Assembly: GCF_035046505.1 (NCBI RefSeq)
Contig: NC_089822.1
Location: 111,679,307 to 111,743,306, forward strand
DNA length: 64,000 nucleotides
Direction: 5' to 3'
From: Tiliqua scincoides
Lineage: Eukaryota; Chordata; Lepidosauria; Squamata; Scincidae
A model generated the notes under the pieces. It made no database searches. It had not been told where the DNA came from and worked only from the letters and a program-made list of their open reading frames with translations. Below are positions 1 to 12,550 of this stretch, one piece after another. Numbering within the stretch: position 1 is the stretch's first letter; each line of letters starts with the position of its first letter. The translations under genes and the position numbers were made by a program.

Positions 1-2632
1 GTGTCTTTTATGCTGTGTCTTCCCTGTGTTTACCACTGTGCTAGAATACCTTGGTGGGTAAACCAATGCCTTCATGATGAATCATTTGCAATCTGTTTCA
101 TTCTCTCCTTCCACTTTCCCTTCCCCACAACTGAAGAGGCTGGAAGATAGCATTAGTGAAACAGACTTTTACCAAGTCTTAGGCTGTATGCTCTGAACTG
201 ATTCCTCCTTTATGTTTGCCAGCGTTGTTTCTCTCAGCCCCAGACCATCCTGCTGTCAGTAATTTCTTCCCACTAGACATGGACTATTGTTTTCAGTCTG
301 CCATGGAAGACTCTGGGATTTAGTGTTCTAGCTCTGAATTCCAAATTCTGAACTGTCTGGAATCAGTTATGCAAATTAGACAGAGTTGCATAAGCCTTAC
401 CTTTCATGTTCCTTACATTTTATAGTTGGATTATTTGTCTTTGAAAGCTGTTGTGTGAAATAGATTATTTGAATTAGGGAAGGGTTTGTTAAGGTGCAAT
501 GTTGGTGGGACCAGGAAATAATGATTGGAGGTCCATGGAAAAGTGTGCCCCTTCCCCACTCTGTATACCCTTGTGCTTTTACTTCCATAGAAAATTCTCA
601 ACAGCACCTGCATGGATTGACCTGGCTGCAGAGAAAGTGTTATCGTTAGGCATACTATCCAAATGTACAAATGATCTAAATTAATTCAGGTGTATGTGCT
701 GGAGGCTGGTTGTGGTGGTTGGGTTGCATATGTTCTCCCCACTCCTATCCTCCACAAGTTTGTTTGAGCTTCTGTACAGCTTCTGTATACATACACATAT
801 ACAGTACTTTACCCCATAACATTCAGGCTTTGAATGTGCAGTCTTCATTTTTCATTCAGAGTTCTTTGTGCTTATCCTTTATATTTTCAGAACTGATGCA
901 TACTGGGGTATTATGTACATAACTACCTGTTCAGAAGTTCCAATCAGAGCATGGAGGTTGTTGCAAGTGCAACTAATCCTGCTGTGACCATCTTTTTGAA
1001 TACGTCTCTACCTGTTTTGACTTGGGGGGGGGGGCAGCATCTCTAGCAACCTATGGCTGTATATTTTTTCCTTTTGGAGACCAGCTCTCCTGGGCCTCCT
1101 GCTAGCTAGATCTGCTACTGTGGCAAAACTTTGCTTTATGAGCATTACCTGCAGTCTCAGATGCAACTCTACCGTGGGCAGGCTATAATTGGGGCTAACA
1201 GCTTCCCCTTTGGCACCTTAATGCTCTTGACTCCTTCAGCCTGCTCTCATCAAGCAAGTTGTCTGGGATGCCTGGCATGCTATGATTAATTTGCTAAAAA
1301 TGTGCTGTGTTGTCTGCCAAGCATCTTACACATCTGTGTGTCTTGTGGGTTCTTGGGGGAGGAAGGGATGACAGTATTCCTAGGTAATGACCCCCCCTCC
1401 CTCAGCAACTATCACCTTCTATGGTGAATGCCAGCACTACAAAGAGATGACTTCACCCAAAGCATTCAGTGGCTGGAGTGGGAGAGATATGTACAGCCTT
1501 GCCTGTTATGTTACTGCTGCACATCTTTTGCTTCTCTCCTAACCCATCCAACAGCACCAGCTCCCCAAGTCAAAACTGTGTTATGCAAGCACACATCTGG
1601 TCTGTTTTGAGAAGGTGATGTTTTGGTGCCTCTTCTCTCCCCTCCCCCCCAACAAATTTGAATTTTGGGCAAGCAACACACAGAGAAGAAATATTTAAAT
1701 ACACCTCTGTGTACACCAGCAGAAAAATAAGAAATGTGTATGGCATTTCATATGCATTTCATATTTTAAAGTACTTTGAATTTTATGAGTAAAATGAGGT
1801 AAAAATATTCTAAATAAGCAACATAATCAGGCATATTACATAGGATTGCAAGTTCTTTCTTAGTCAATCCTTTCTTCCTCAATTTGGAACCCATACAATC
1901 AATTCATGTGTCCAGTTATATTTTGGTAATGAACTGAAGACTTGGGATGGGTTGAGGGATGCCTGCTAGCATGTTTAGTAAAACTCAACTCTGTGCTGCT
2001 GGGCCTTTTGGCTGGTTTTTATCACTCCCTACCAGCAACTCATGCATAAAAATCTGGTTGTGGAGAAGGTTGCACAAACTACATCTATAGGAACAAAGTA
2101 CTGTGAAACAGAATGTGAAGTTTCAGTGCCATAGAAGCTCCCAGACTTTCAGAAGTCATTGTCTCCCAGTAGATTGCCACAATGATGCTAGGCCACCTTC
2201 TGAGAGAAATTTGCTTAGCTCACTCACTGTCCACCTTTTGCAAGTGGTGAAAACTTGACCATTTTTAAAGGCCTTTGGGACAAGTAGATCTACTGCTGCA
2301 GCTAGGTATGTTTTTAAATGGGATATATGGTGGATCTTTTGTTTGGTACTGTTTTGGTTTTAGATAGTTGGTTACTGTTTTTAGAATTGTCAATAAGTAA
2401 GCAGCAACAATTTCTTGTCTAAGGTGCTCTCAGTTTGAACCAGAATTGCACTAGCTTGTCTCTTTCATTTCCATGCCAAGCGGATTTTGTGCTTTGGTGG
2501 TCACCACTGTAGGCATGCTGTCAGCATTTAGATAGGCTGTGTTCCTCCTGATTTTAGGAAGTCTTTTATAGAATTGGCTTTACTAATGCTTGGTTTTGCC
2601 TTCCTAGAGATGGGACCTTACATTTGGGTTAA

Positions 2633-2811
2633 CTAAGGGCCCAAACCTATCCAACTTTCCAGCAGTAATGCTGCCCACAGGGAGTGTGCTGCATTTTGTG
2701 GTTGGGATACAAACACAGAGGCCTCAAGGCAAGGGAACATTTGTTCTGTTACCTTGGGGTTGTATTGCAGATGCATCAGAACTGGATTCTTGGATAGTAT
2801 TGGGCCCTAAG
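2633..2811. mobile_element. MITE, copy 1 of a two-copy family
   Basis: A roughly 180-bp unit has inverted ends: it opens with TAAGGGCCCAAACCTATCC and closes with GGATAGTATTGGGCCCTAA. A second copy lies at 55,324-55,513 with the same ends and the same internal landmarks (a GGCCTC motif and a run near AAGGGAACA). A non-autonomous DNA transposon is the best reading. The superfamily is not clear. Confidence 0.65.
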
Positions 2812-4664
2812 TTGAGCATGCTGAAAGCAGACTATCCTTGTGGGTGCCAGGTACAAAGGATCAAGGTTGGCACAACGGAGGATTATATTTGATCCCAGTG
2901 CCCTGCTGTGTTGTTGGGGTCATGGAATGCTCCTGCTGCCTCCAGAACTAAATGTTCAGGGGTTGGCCTGTGGCTGGTGGGCTTGCTGATAACTGTTGGC
3001 CCCAGACCAGTACCTGACCCCAGCTGACTTACCTGCTATTGACTCCTTTCCCCTGGTTTATTCACAGACTACATAAATGTTAAAGATACTTTTTCCTTCT
3101 CCCTGCATTGTGTAAAACTGCAGGGAGAAGAAACTATACAGTTCTCTCTTGAATTGTCTACAGCTGAAGCCCTTGCATCTCTGATGCACAGAAAGCTGCA
3201 GAGGATGTCCTCGGGGATCTTGGGGATGCCACTGTTCAAGTAAAGGCTAAAGTGCAATAAAATAGTAGTATATTTTAAGAGCATTTGTTAGTGTTTATCT
3301 CTTAGCTGTAGTAATATGCTTACCACCGGGCAAATAGGTGCTCTCATGCACTATTTTTAAGGAAAGAGCTTGTGCTTTTGGCATGCATGCTAATAGTCAA
3401 TATGTAGAACAGTGAGTTGGCCAGAAATACAAGTTCTCCTGTGAACTGAAAGGTATAATTGGCACTCAGAATGGTGTTCCCTGAGTTCCTGAGGAGGAAC
3501 CCATCTCCTTAATGATAGATCTACATGAAGATTGTTCCTAACCTGGCACAGATATTTCTACAGTGGTTTTGTTCTCATTTTTGAAGGTGGTTCACTGCTG
3601 GTGCATACCTGTGCACAACTAGGCACTGGCACAATGCAGGTCACACACAAATAATTTGTGCAGCTGTACAAAGCCAATTCACAACCAGCTCTTTAGCCTA
3701 ACAGCTATTGCCTTTTAAAATGTTCTCTTCCCCCCCTCTACCTTCTAGCATTGCTTTCTATTGTCCTCATATTTTATCTTCATCCATCACCATTTCATGA
3801 GCATCAAGGAAAGTCCAAGAGTGATTTATCCTTAGCAAATTCCCTATCCCCTAACCTGGAGCAGCCTCAGCATTCCTCAAATTGTTCCTTGCATGCTGCT
3901 ACCCACTGTGGTCTCCACTGGCAGATGAATAAGCCTTCAGATTTCCTGACTAAAAATGGCTTGCTTGAGATAACACCTGCAGAGAGGCACAGGCCTCCCT
4001 TTGGGACACAGCCAACCTCTACTCATTTTGGTTATGTGGATGTCTGGAAGTTAGTTTGTCACTGTGCTTGCAAACGTAGTAGTGGTTCCTATGGCATCTC
4101 AGGGAGACTGGAGGGGATAGTATGGTTTACAATGTGCATAGCCTTATTGTATACTAGTGCACAAAAAGTCTTACAATTTAAGACAAAACTTCACTAGGAT
4201 TTTCTCCCACTGACCAGTGCCTTCCTAAGGAAACATTTTAAAAAATGGAGTTGGTCTGCAATACCACCAATATGGTAGGCTAGCTCATTTGAATGGTGGC
4301 TCTTTTGGCATTGAGTAAAAAGTTTGTGACAATACTAAAATTTAAATACCAAATAGCAAAGTAATAAAAAATTGGTCAAAAGGAATGTGGGTATCTCAAT
4401 CTAGTCCCAAAAATGAGGCCTTAATTGGACATCATGATCAGGTTTGTGAATTAGTAAATAAAATCTTTTCCACCTTACTTTTCCACCACAAAATTGTTTG
4501 GATTTTAGCTGAATTTGTTAAATTCAGTATACTGTATATTCCTTTTTTGTGTGTGTTTGTAAGATATCTCACCTCTCAATCTGATAGAAGATCACATCTT
4601 ACTTATACAGGTGTAATGGGAGAACTGTACATTTTTGGTTAAGATTGTTTTAGGTTCCAATTTT

Positions 4665-4735
4665 ATCCTGTAAGATGCCTTGATAGGCCATTGAATGGGA
4701 ATGAAAGGCCGCATATAATATTTTCTTAATTATAT
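4665..4735 (+). repeat. LINE/SINE 3' tail fragment
   Basis: The sequence TGTAAGATGCCTTGA followed by a GGCCGCATATAAT motif and an AT-rich end is a decayed version of the 3' tail seen in the L2-like LINE at 14.9 kb. It is short and diverged. Confidence 0.4.
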
Positions 4736-4849
4736 ATGAAGACTGCATGTATTTTACAGCATGTTGAAAAGCTGTGATTGACAGCGGGAGCCCAGTGCAT
4801 ATGTGGCCAGCCAATCATTTGCTGCAAGTATTAATAATAATAGTTCTCT

Positions 4850-4990
4850 GGTGGAGGCGGGGGCATTCCTCACCAGTGAGATTGTCCCTTGCTGCTGCTG
4901 GAGACAGGGCCAATGAAGGCGGGTGGAGCTCCACAAGCACAGGGATCCAGTCCCCAGACCGTCCCTGCCTCGCTGGAGTTCGGTCATCTC
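4850..4990 (+). repeat. Left inverted terminal repeat of the DIRS fossil
   Basis: About 140 bp starting near CTGGTGGAGGCGGGGG match the reverse complement of 10,245-10,380, including GGAGCTCCACAAGCACAGGG and the adjoining GGATCCAGTCCCCAGAC. The two arms differ at scattered bases, which indicates age. Confidence 0.85.
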
Positions 4991-5204
4991 CTTTGGAGCT
5001 TCTCCTCAGCGATTTCAAAGCGAAGGGGAAATGGTTCTTTTCAGCCTGTCTTGACTCCCCTCCTCAGCGAGGTTGTTCGTTGAGTTCCGGAGAGAAAGGA
5101 GCGTTTTTGCCTGACAGATGTGACTGAGGCCTGGCTCTCTTCACCGCAGAAACATTAATTACCGCTTTTTTTCACCATTTCTCCCGCTGTGAGGGAAATT
5201 GCCG

Positions 5205-6150
5205 CTTGGGCTGGCAGCGCCTGGTCTGCGCCTCTCTGAGGTGGCAGCAGGTTTGGGGGTCAACGGCACACCCCCGGATCAACCCGGCCCTAGTGCAGTG
5301 TTCAGGGGTGGATCAGGCAGGACTCTCCATGAGCGCCCAGAGCCTGCCCAATGCTCACAAGCATCAGGTCTGCTTTTACCTCAATGGGTGCATGGTCCGT
5401 GCCTCTCTGAGGTGGCGGCAAGTTGAGCAACAGAGGCAGACCCCTTCATCAAGGCACTACTGCACTCTCCATGAGCGCCCAGAGCCTGCCCAACACTCAC
5501 AAGCATCAGGTCTGCTTTTACCTCAGTGGGTGCCATTTTTTACCTCAGCAGTTGGGGCTGACAGTGCCTGATCCGCGCCTCTCTGAGGTGGCGGCATGTT
5601 GAGCAACAGAGGCAGACCCCTCCATCAAGGCACTACTGCAGTGTCAGGAGTAATCAGGTAGGACTCTCTATCAGCGTGCCCAGATCCTGCCCAATGCTCG
5701 CAAGCACGGCTCTGTTTTTTTTACCTCAGCTGTTTGGGCTCACAGTGCCTGGTCTGCACCTCTCTGAGGTGGCGGCAGGTTTGAGGAACAGAGGGAGACC
5801 AGGCACTATTGCATTGTCAGGGGCAGTCAGGCAGGACTCTCCATCAGCGTGGCCAGAGAGATACTGCCCAACGCTCACAAACATCAGCTCTGTTTTTTAC
5901 CTCAGCAGGCGCCATTTTGTAACTCAGCTGTTTGGGCTGACAGTGCCTGGTCCGTGCCTCACTGAGGTGGAGGCAGGTTTGAGGAACAGAGGCGCACCCA
6001 TCAATCAAGGCACTATTGCAGTGTCAGGGACATTTGGGCAGGATTCTCCATCAGCGTGCTCAGAGCCTGCCCAACACTCACAAGCACCAGCTCTGTTTTT
6101 TACCACAGCGGGTGCCATTTTGTATCTCAGCAGGCAACATTTTCTTCACA
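5205..6150 (+). repeat. Minisatellite in the 5' region of the DIRS fossil
   Basis: Five tandem units of about 165-200 bp begin near 5,210, 5,391, 5,557, 5,737 and 5,935. Each opens with a variant of GTGCCTGGTCYGYGCCTCTC followed by GAGGTGG, and contains a CACTCACAAGCAYCAG motif and an ACCTCAG run. Unit lengths vary, so the array has expanded and decayed. Confidence 0.85.
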
Positions 6151-9100
6151 TACAGTGAGTAACCCAGTAAGTGGTTTGTTTTCCCGCTCTTTTTGCCCAG
6201 CCTGTTTTTCCTTCATAAACGGTCCACTGAACAGCCAGATGGTTATTCTTTGACTGTAATATATAATATATATAGCCTAGAGGTGCTAATAAGCTTAAGG
6301 GGTCAAGCAGTGGTACTGCTGTCACCCCTGTTCCTCTTGTCCTGGGTGCTGTGGCTCAAGGGCTTGATTGATGGCAAGCTAGCCTCGCAGGGTCTGCTTC
6401 CTCTCCCTAAACAACTGAAAGACCAAGGTTGGAAAAGGGAAAGCAGCCTCAGCCATTGAGGAACCCTGTCCCTGCCAGCTCTCCTTCACAATGTTCTGGC
6501 CAATCTGACTCCTCAGATTCAGAGTTGCCCATTCCTCAGTAAAGGACAAAATAAAAAATAAAAAAAAATGGTGAGGATGTGGAGAGTGAGAAGCTCGCAT
6601 CAATGGAAAAAAAAACCTCTTTCCAGAGGGAGTTTTTCCCAGGATATTTGATAAGGTTATTAAGCCATTGAGCCTTAAAGCCTCAGAATGAGAGCCAGTG
6701 CTGCAACTCTAACTTCTTTCTCCAGAAAGTCTCTTTCCTCAGGGTCCACTGAGGCCAGCAGAGATGCCTTTTTCCAGAACCCATCCTAAAATGATAGAGA
6801 TGGAGTGGTCCTCCTCACTGCACAGCTAGTGAGACACCAAACGCATGAGTAAGTTTTATTCTCTTCCTAAGGGAATCTTGGATAAACTCAAGGTACCATC
6901 AGTGAATGGATGCACCTGTTGCAGCACTGTCTTCTCAGCCTGTGATCCCTTCAGATGGGCAACATGGCCCTGGTGTCCCATGCAACAAATACATTGAGGC
7001 ATAGCTGAAGAGAGCTTTCTAGATTATTTCGTTTGCTCTCAGAGCCTCAGCAGCCAATTTGTTTTTCTCCAGAGTCACCAATTTCTGGGAGGAGGAAAAA
7101 CACCTTATCCAAACCAATCAAGGCACTTTGGAAAAGGTATCCTTGCCAGCTGCTTTCTTAGCTGACTATTTGTTCTAGAGCTACCACCTCCAGTGTGGTG
7201 GCCATAAGAAATTTGTGGCTGTGCAATCTCAGAGTAGATTACTGGGGACTCTATTCTCCAGATCTAAGTTATTTGGCAAGCATTAGACCTTGTTCTCATT
7301 GAAACAAGGACAAAAACAGAGCACTTCCCACAGCTTCCAAGACAGGGAAGACTAAAGCCAACCAGAGCGTTCGCCCCTTTCATCTTGAAAGAAGGAACAG
7401 AGAGCCATCCAAATTCAACCCCAAGTGGCACAAATCTGGGAACTTCCACAGAAAGTTCCAGTATTCCCATTCTTCCAAGGCAGGGAATGAAGCTAGAGAC
7501 AGATTGGCCTGATGACACACACAGGGGTTTCTCACCCAAGGTGCAGGCTAGGTGGGAACCTGGAATGTCTCCAAAGACTATTCCTTGGAATTTGTAAGGA
7601 AACCAAGGGACAGGTTCTGGCAGATCTCAAAATCAAGGGATGCAAATAAACATGCAGCTATCCTAGCAGCCATATACCTCATATTGGGGAGGCAGTTCCC
7701 TCTGCTGAGAGAGGTACCAGGGTTTACTTGGTGTTCTTTCCAGTACTGAAGCGGAATGGAGAGAGACATGGAATCCTAGATCTAAGGTGGTTGAACTGTT
7801 TTTGTAAAATCACAGAAGGTATCTGAGGTCTTCTACAAATCCTCGCACTTTCAGTACCATGCCTTTCCCTTTGGGTTAATGACCTCCCCAAGGGGGTTCA
7901 CAAAAGTGTTAGTGGTACTACTGGTGCATCTCAGGCAGAAGGAACTGTATCTTTTCCCTCACCTGGATGACTTTCAAATGAAGATGTCCTCCAGGGAGCA
8001 AGCAGAGCTCAACATGCACCAGAGGGTGCTATGCCTGCAAACTCATGGTTTTGTGATAATCCCAGACAAACAGTTCACTGGTTCCCATCCAGATACTGGA
8101 ACACCTGGGAGTATTTTTTAATACCCACATTTTCCATGCTTTTTTGCCAACAGAGAGATGACAGAGGATCACAGACACAATCCTCCAGATTCTCAGTCAA
8201 GTAGGCAGATATCATGACACTGGTCCACCTGCTATGAATGTTGGTTCTGTCACCAGCTGGTCAACTAGACTCAATTCCATCCCAGAACTCTTCAGGGGTG
8301 TCTCTGGTCCCATTCAAGAAGATAGAGAGGAGATGCCACTTCCACACTCTGATTCCACCACCCCTGAAGAGGGATTTGCAGTGGTGAGTGTACAGTGGTC
8401 CAAGGGGTGAGTCTTCAGGACTGGCAACAAGTTATCCTGACCACAGATGCCAGCATATTTGGTTGGAGGGCCCAACTAAATGGCAGAGTGATTCAGGGTC
8501 ATTATTTCTCTCAGGAGATGTCTCAAAGCTTCAGTCTCCTGGAGCTGAGATCTATCTGTCTTGCTCTGTTTTCATCTCAAACCTCATTTCTGCTGTTGTC
8601 ATATTCTAATAAGAACAGACAGCGTACACCAAAACAAAAAACAAAAACCACAGTTATCTCTCACAACTTAACACCTAGCAGGAGAGAAGAACATAGAGGC
8701 AGACTGCCTACGCAGATGGAGCCTCTTGGAAACAGAGTGCAGGTTGCATCCAGAAACTGAGGATCAGATTCGGGCACCCATAGTAGGTGTTTGCTACTTG
8801 TAATAGTTTGCTACTGTGGAAAACTCACAACTTAACAAAATCTACTCCAGGGTAAAGAGACAAGGAAGTGGAAGTGGTGAATGCACTATCGAAGCCCTTG
8901 GCCTCAGGGGCTCCCAAGCTGTTCTGGTGGCACAAAAGTGGCCAGGTTGGTACCCAAAATACTCTACCTTGGGAGATTCCAGTCTGGCCAGATCTACTCT
9001 TACAAGGCCCTTTACATTACCCACAACCATACAGATTTCAATTGACAGTGTGGAGGTTGAAAAGTTGGAATTTCACCAGTTGGGCTTCTCCAATATGGTT

Positions 9101-9939
9101 ATAAAGCCCAGACTATCCTCTGAGTGCTTAAAATGTGTATAGGACCACCTGGAAAACCTTTAGGGACTGGTGCAGGGATAAAGTTTTCTCTCCTACCTCA
9201 CCTGATGTGTTTGTTATCTTGGAGTTTCCCCAGGATGGCTTAGTCAAGGAGCTTAGAACTAGTTCGCTATATTGTCAAGTAGCGGCTCTCCAAGGCATCC
9301 AAGGGGCAGGGGGTTGGTCTATCTGCCTTTCAGACCCCCCCCCCCAACATTTTCTCAGATGGGTAGTGTTACTGAAAATTCCTCCTGTTCATAGGCTTCC
9401 AAATTGGGATCTGAATGGGTCCTAACATCTTTAATGAGTCCTTCCTTCAAGCCTGTGGCCATAGTCCCATGAAGTCCTGTCATACAAAACTGCTTTTCTA
9501 GTAGCTATAACATTGGAAAGAAGGGTATCAGCCTTATCCATCCTGACTTATTCCACACACCATGGTGCTTAGGATTGACTCATTTTTCTTACCCAAAGTT
9601 AATTCAATTTTTCATTGACCGCAAGAACTAGTTTTACCATCATTTTTCCCCAATCCTAAACATACAAGGAAAAAGGTTTGGCACACACTATGTGTCAGAA
9701 GATTCCTAAGCTTCCATTCAGGAAGACAGACGCTCTATCTGTAACTTACCATGGGTGAGAAGGTGCCCCTGGTAACTCTAGCTAAGTGGCTTAAAGAAAT
9801 CCTGATTTCTTTCAGCACGACAAGGTAAATCTATCAGCCTTGTCAGAGGCTTCCTTCAGGAAGAAAGTTCTCCAGAGGGTACTGAAGGTGTGAGAGTGAG
9901 TGATTTAACTGCCCCCCCCCCCCCCGGGATACTGCTCTG

Positions 9940-10045
9940 GTAGATCCCATTGGTGAGGAATCCCCTGCCTCCACCAGGGAAAACAGGAGTTTGCCTTACC
10001 TGGGTAAGTCTTGTTCCTGGTGGAGGCAGGGGGCATTCTGCCCAC
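9940..10045 (+). repeat. Internal complementary region of the DIRS fossil
   Basis: The left half (TTGGTGAGGAATCCCCTGCC, then TCCACCAGG) is the reverse complement of the outer end of the left terminal repeat. The right half (ACCTGGGTAAGTCTTGTTCC, then TGGTGGAGG) is the reverse complement of the outer end of the right one. DIRS elements are known to use such a region when they form a circular intermediate. Confidence 0.8.
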
Positions 10046-10244
10046 CACACTGCAGAGGATCACTCCCTCTACTGCAGAAACACAGATGCAAGGTGGTATT
10101 TAGGGTTTCCTATGACCTATTTCCCTTGTTCAAACCCTTCTGTTTCTGGGGTATTAAACCTATTTATGTGCAAAGCAGTTTTCCAAACAGAGTACAGTTG
10201 TGATGCGAGTTTACAACCAGTCAGTAATGTGTATGAGGATCCTG

Positions 10245-10414
10245 TCACAGCTCGGCAAGTACTGTCTGGGGACTGGATCCCTGTGCTTGTGGAGCTCCAC
10301 CCACCTTTTCGTTGGCCCTGCCTCCAGCAGCAGCAAGCGACAATCCCATTGGTGAGGAATGGCCCCTGCCTCCACCAGGAACAAGACTTACTCAGGTAGG
10401 GCAAACACCTGTTT
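10245..10414 (-). repeat. Right inverted terminal repeat of the DIRS fossil
   Basis: This is the reverse complement of the left repeat. It continues past the shared part through CAAGACTTACTCAGGTAGGG to about 10,414. That outer extension is what the right half of the internal complementary region mirrors, so it sets the right boundary of the element. Confidence 0.8.
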
Positions 10415-11411
10415 TCAGTATGAAAAAATTTGTTAACTTACCTCCTATAGGTAATTCATTAAGACTTCTCACAGGCAATCAAAGCTGAACGAGGATTGTA
10501 TGGGGCCATTTTCAAATGCCACATGCTGTTTAATAATGTCACAAACATGAGAATGAATTTAAGACTAAGTTAAGATTTAAGTTAAGACTTCCCAAAACTT
10601 CTGATAAGCAATAAAAGTTGAAAGATTGTATGGGGCCATATGCTGTTCGGTAATATGTCACAAATGTGAATTTGTTATCAAATCCCATATGTTCAAGGAA
10701 AGCAATAGATATGCTATCGTGATTGTCAGAGACTGCAAACAACACGCATAAGGGGTTTTATAAAAAAAACTTTATTTCATTTCAGATACAACTACACAAT
10801 GTAGATCCTGATACACTAATAAGGCACTGAAGTTTCATAAGCATTTTACTAAGTAGCCTATAGAGGTGAAATACAATAATTGTGTGACTTCTTACAAGAT
10901 GTGTAGGGGAGGGGGAATAAATTATTTAAAATTTTATTGCTTTCATTTTCAAGAGGGAGTGCTGATCTATCTTTATCAGCATGTTCCCACTGAACAAATT
11001 CTTGCTTAAACCTGTACACTGCACTTGTAAAACTTCCCAACAAGTGTCTACCTCTGCCATTTCAACTGTAGAATGTGCTAACTGCTAGAAATATGAAGTT
11101 TTAAGACTATAGACAGATTGTCTCCTACAGTGGTCATTTAACACCAACTGCCAAGTGGGAAAGAGAGAACAGAAAAAGCAAGTGTGCTAAACTGCCCTCA
11201 TCATCATCATCTCCAATGCTAAACTATCAGATTGGACTCAGAAAGCTGGCTTTTAAAGGGCCAGAAATGAATGTTACATTTAATTCCCCCTTCAGTGTAA
11301 CTTTTTGGTGGGGGGGGGGGTCAGACAAATTTTAGGAGGGTTGCTTTGCTTTTAGCTAGGTTTTTTGTCTGTTGTCTAACAAAGAGGTGGAGGTTGAATG
11401 AAAATTTCTTT

Positions 11412-11600
11412 TTCCACATTTGTATACTGCCCTTCCTCCTTGGAGTTCAGGGCATATATAGTTCCTTCTCTCCTTTTTTCCTCACAACAACCTTGTGAGG
11501 TAGGTTAGGCTGAGAGAAAGTTACTGGCCCAAGGTCACCAAGGAAGTGTCATGGCTGAGCAGCAATTTGAACCTAGATCTTCCAGGTCTAAGTTCAGCTC
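11412..11600. repeat. MIR/CORE-like SINE fragment
   Basis: The stretch contains CCTTGTGAGGTAGGTTAGGC, GGCCCAAGGTCACCAAGG and TTTGAACCTAGATCTTCCAG. This series of motifs is typical of the MIR-like SINE fossils found across amniotes. It is old and lacks clear ends. Confidence 0.6.
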
Positions 11601-12007
11601 CAGTGCATACTGATCCAGGGCAGTAGTGCCTAGTGGTCAGCATACTCACTCTCTCCTTTCTCCCTTGTTCGGCCACACAGCTTAATGCAGAAACACCTTG
11701 GTACTGGATCCACTGCCACCAGCCCAGGAGATTCGGGTAGCCAGAGAGGCCCCCTGGGCCCTCCTAGAATAATATGGAACCTCAGGGCTTCCTATCAAAA
11801 TCACTCACAATAGTGCCAGAAGAGCAAGATTTGACAATCTACTGTACTTCCTGTATAGACTAGTGTGTGTTTTGTGAGAGCTGGATTGGGGGAGAAGGGG
11901 AATAATGGAACACGAAAAATGTCAGTGCATGGAAAGGAATTATTGGTTTAGGTTTCCCTCTGTTTCCTCAAGCATTCCTTCATGCCCTATTTATGGGCTG
12001 CCTAGAA

Positions 12008-12092
12008 GCATCTGTCTGATCATGGTTGGAAACAGGATGCTGGCCAAGATGGATCTTTACTTTGATCCAACAAGGCAGTTTTTATGTTCACA
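12008..12092 (+). repeat. CR1/L3-like LINE 3' end fragment
   Basis: ACAGGATGCTGGCCAAGATG followed by GATCCAACAAGGCAG and TTTTATGTTC is a decayed 3' end of the CR1/L3 type, comparable with the better-preserved copy ending at 26,980. A second decayed copy follows at about 12,290-12,340. Confidence 0.5.
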
Positions 12093-12550
12093 TACAGGAC
12101 TAGACAGATTCATGGCACTGATTTATCAGTAGCTATTACCCATAAAAACTAACCAGAGCCTCCATATTCAGAGGCAGGGTAACTCAGTGCCATAAACCAT
12201 GAAGAAGTGGGCAACATGGACATAGTTCCTTGAGAGAAGAGCAGAGGTACTGCCTTTGTGCCTCTACTTGTGACAGACACACCTGGCTGGCCACAGGACA
12301 CTATAGACAAGATGGACCTTGGTCCAATCTAGTACAGCTTCTTTATATACCGCTTTTCAACTAAAAGTTCACACTTTTACTTTCTCATCCAAATATAACA
12401 CTTATGATTGTTAGCCCTCTGGGAAATGAGACAGATTAGTATAATTGTCTTAGCCCTCTTGAGCCCATGGGACAGGACAGGCAAGGTAGAAATCTATTAC
12501 ATGAATTTATTATATGGCAGCTGCTTTCTTTAGCTCTTTAGATCACTCCG

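Larger units (their letters stand above)
1..4850. other. Gene-poor flank, no host exon recognised
   Basis: I see no exon of a known protein here on either strand. Open frames are short and have no recognisable domain; the longest, 3751-4197 on the plus strand, has no family features. In human the neighbour of PSPN on this side is GTF2F1, but none of its conserved C-terminal sequence is visible. The stretch could be intergenic, intronic or a long 3' UTR. A MITE lies at 2,633-2,811 and a LINE-type 3' tail fragment at 4,665-4,735. Confidence 0.5.
4850..10414 (+). mobile_element. DIRS-type tyrosine-recombinase retroelement (fossil)
   Basis: This is an old, clearly broken copy with many disruptions. 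Parts in order: left inverted terminal repeat (4,850-4,990), a 5' region with a five-unit minisatellite (5,205-6,150), a probable gag-like zone, reverse transcriptase remnants near 7.85-8.12 kb (YLDD-box equivalent, PHLDDF), RNase H remnants near 8.4-8.6 kb (TTDASIFGW), tyrosine recombinase N-terminal remnants near 9.13-9.32 kb, an internal complementary region (9,940-10,045) and the right inverted terminal repeat (10,245-10,414). Inverted rather than direct terminal repeats plus an internal complementary region are diagnostic of DIRS elements and exclude an ordinary LTR element. The order RT, RNase H, recombinase fits the family. Confidence 0.88.

Noticed and set aside
3751-4197. 148-codon plus-strand open frame
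   Set aside because: It has no domain, no conserved motif and no splice context. It is AT-rich and irregular, as expected by chance over 64 kb.
5205-6150. Spaced repeats as a CRISPR array
   Set aside because: Units are long, of variable length and without unique spacers. They form a minisatellite in an eukaryotic retroelement.
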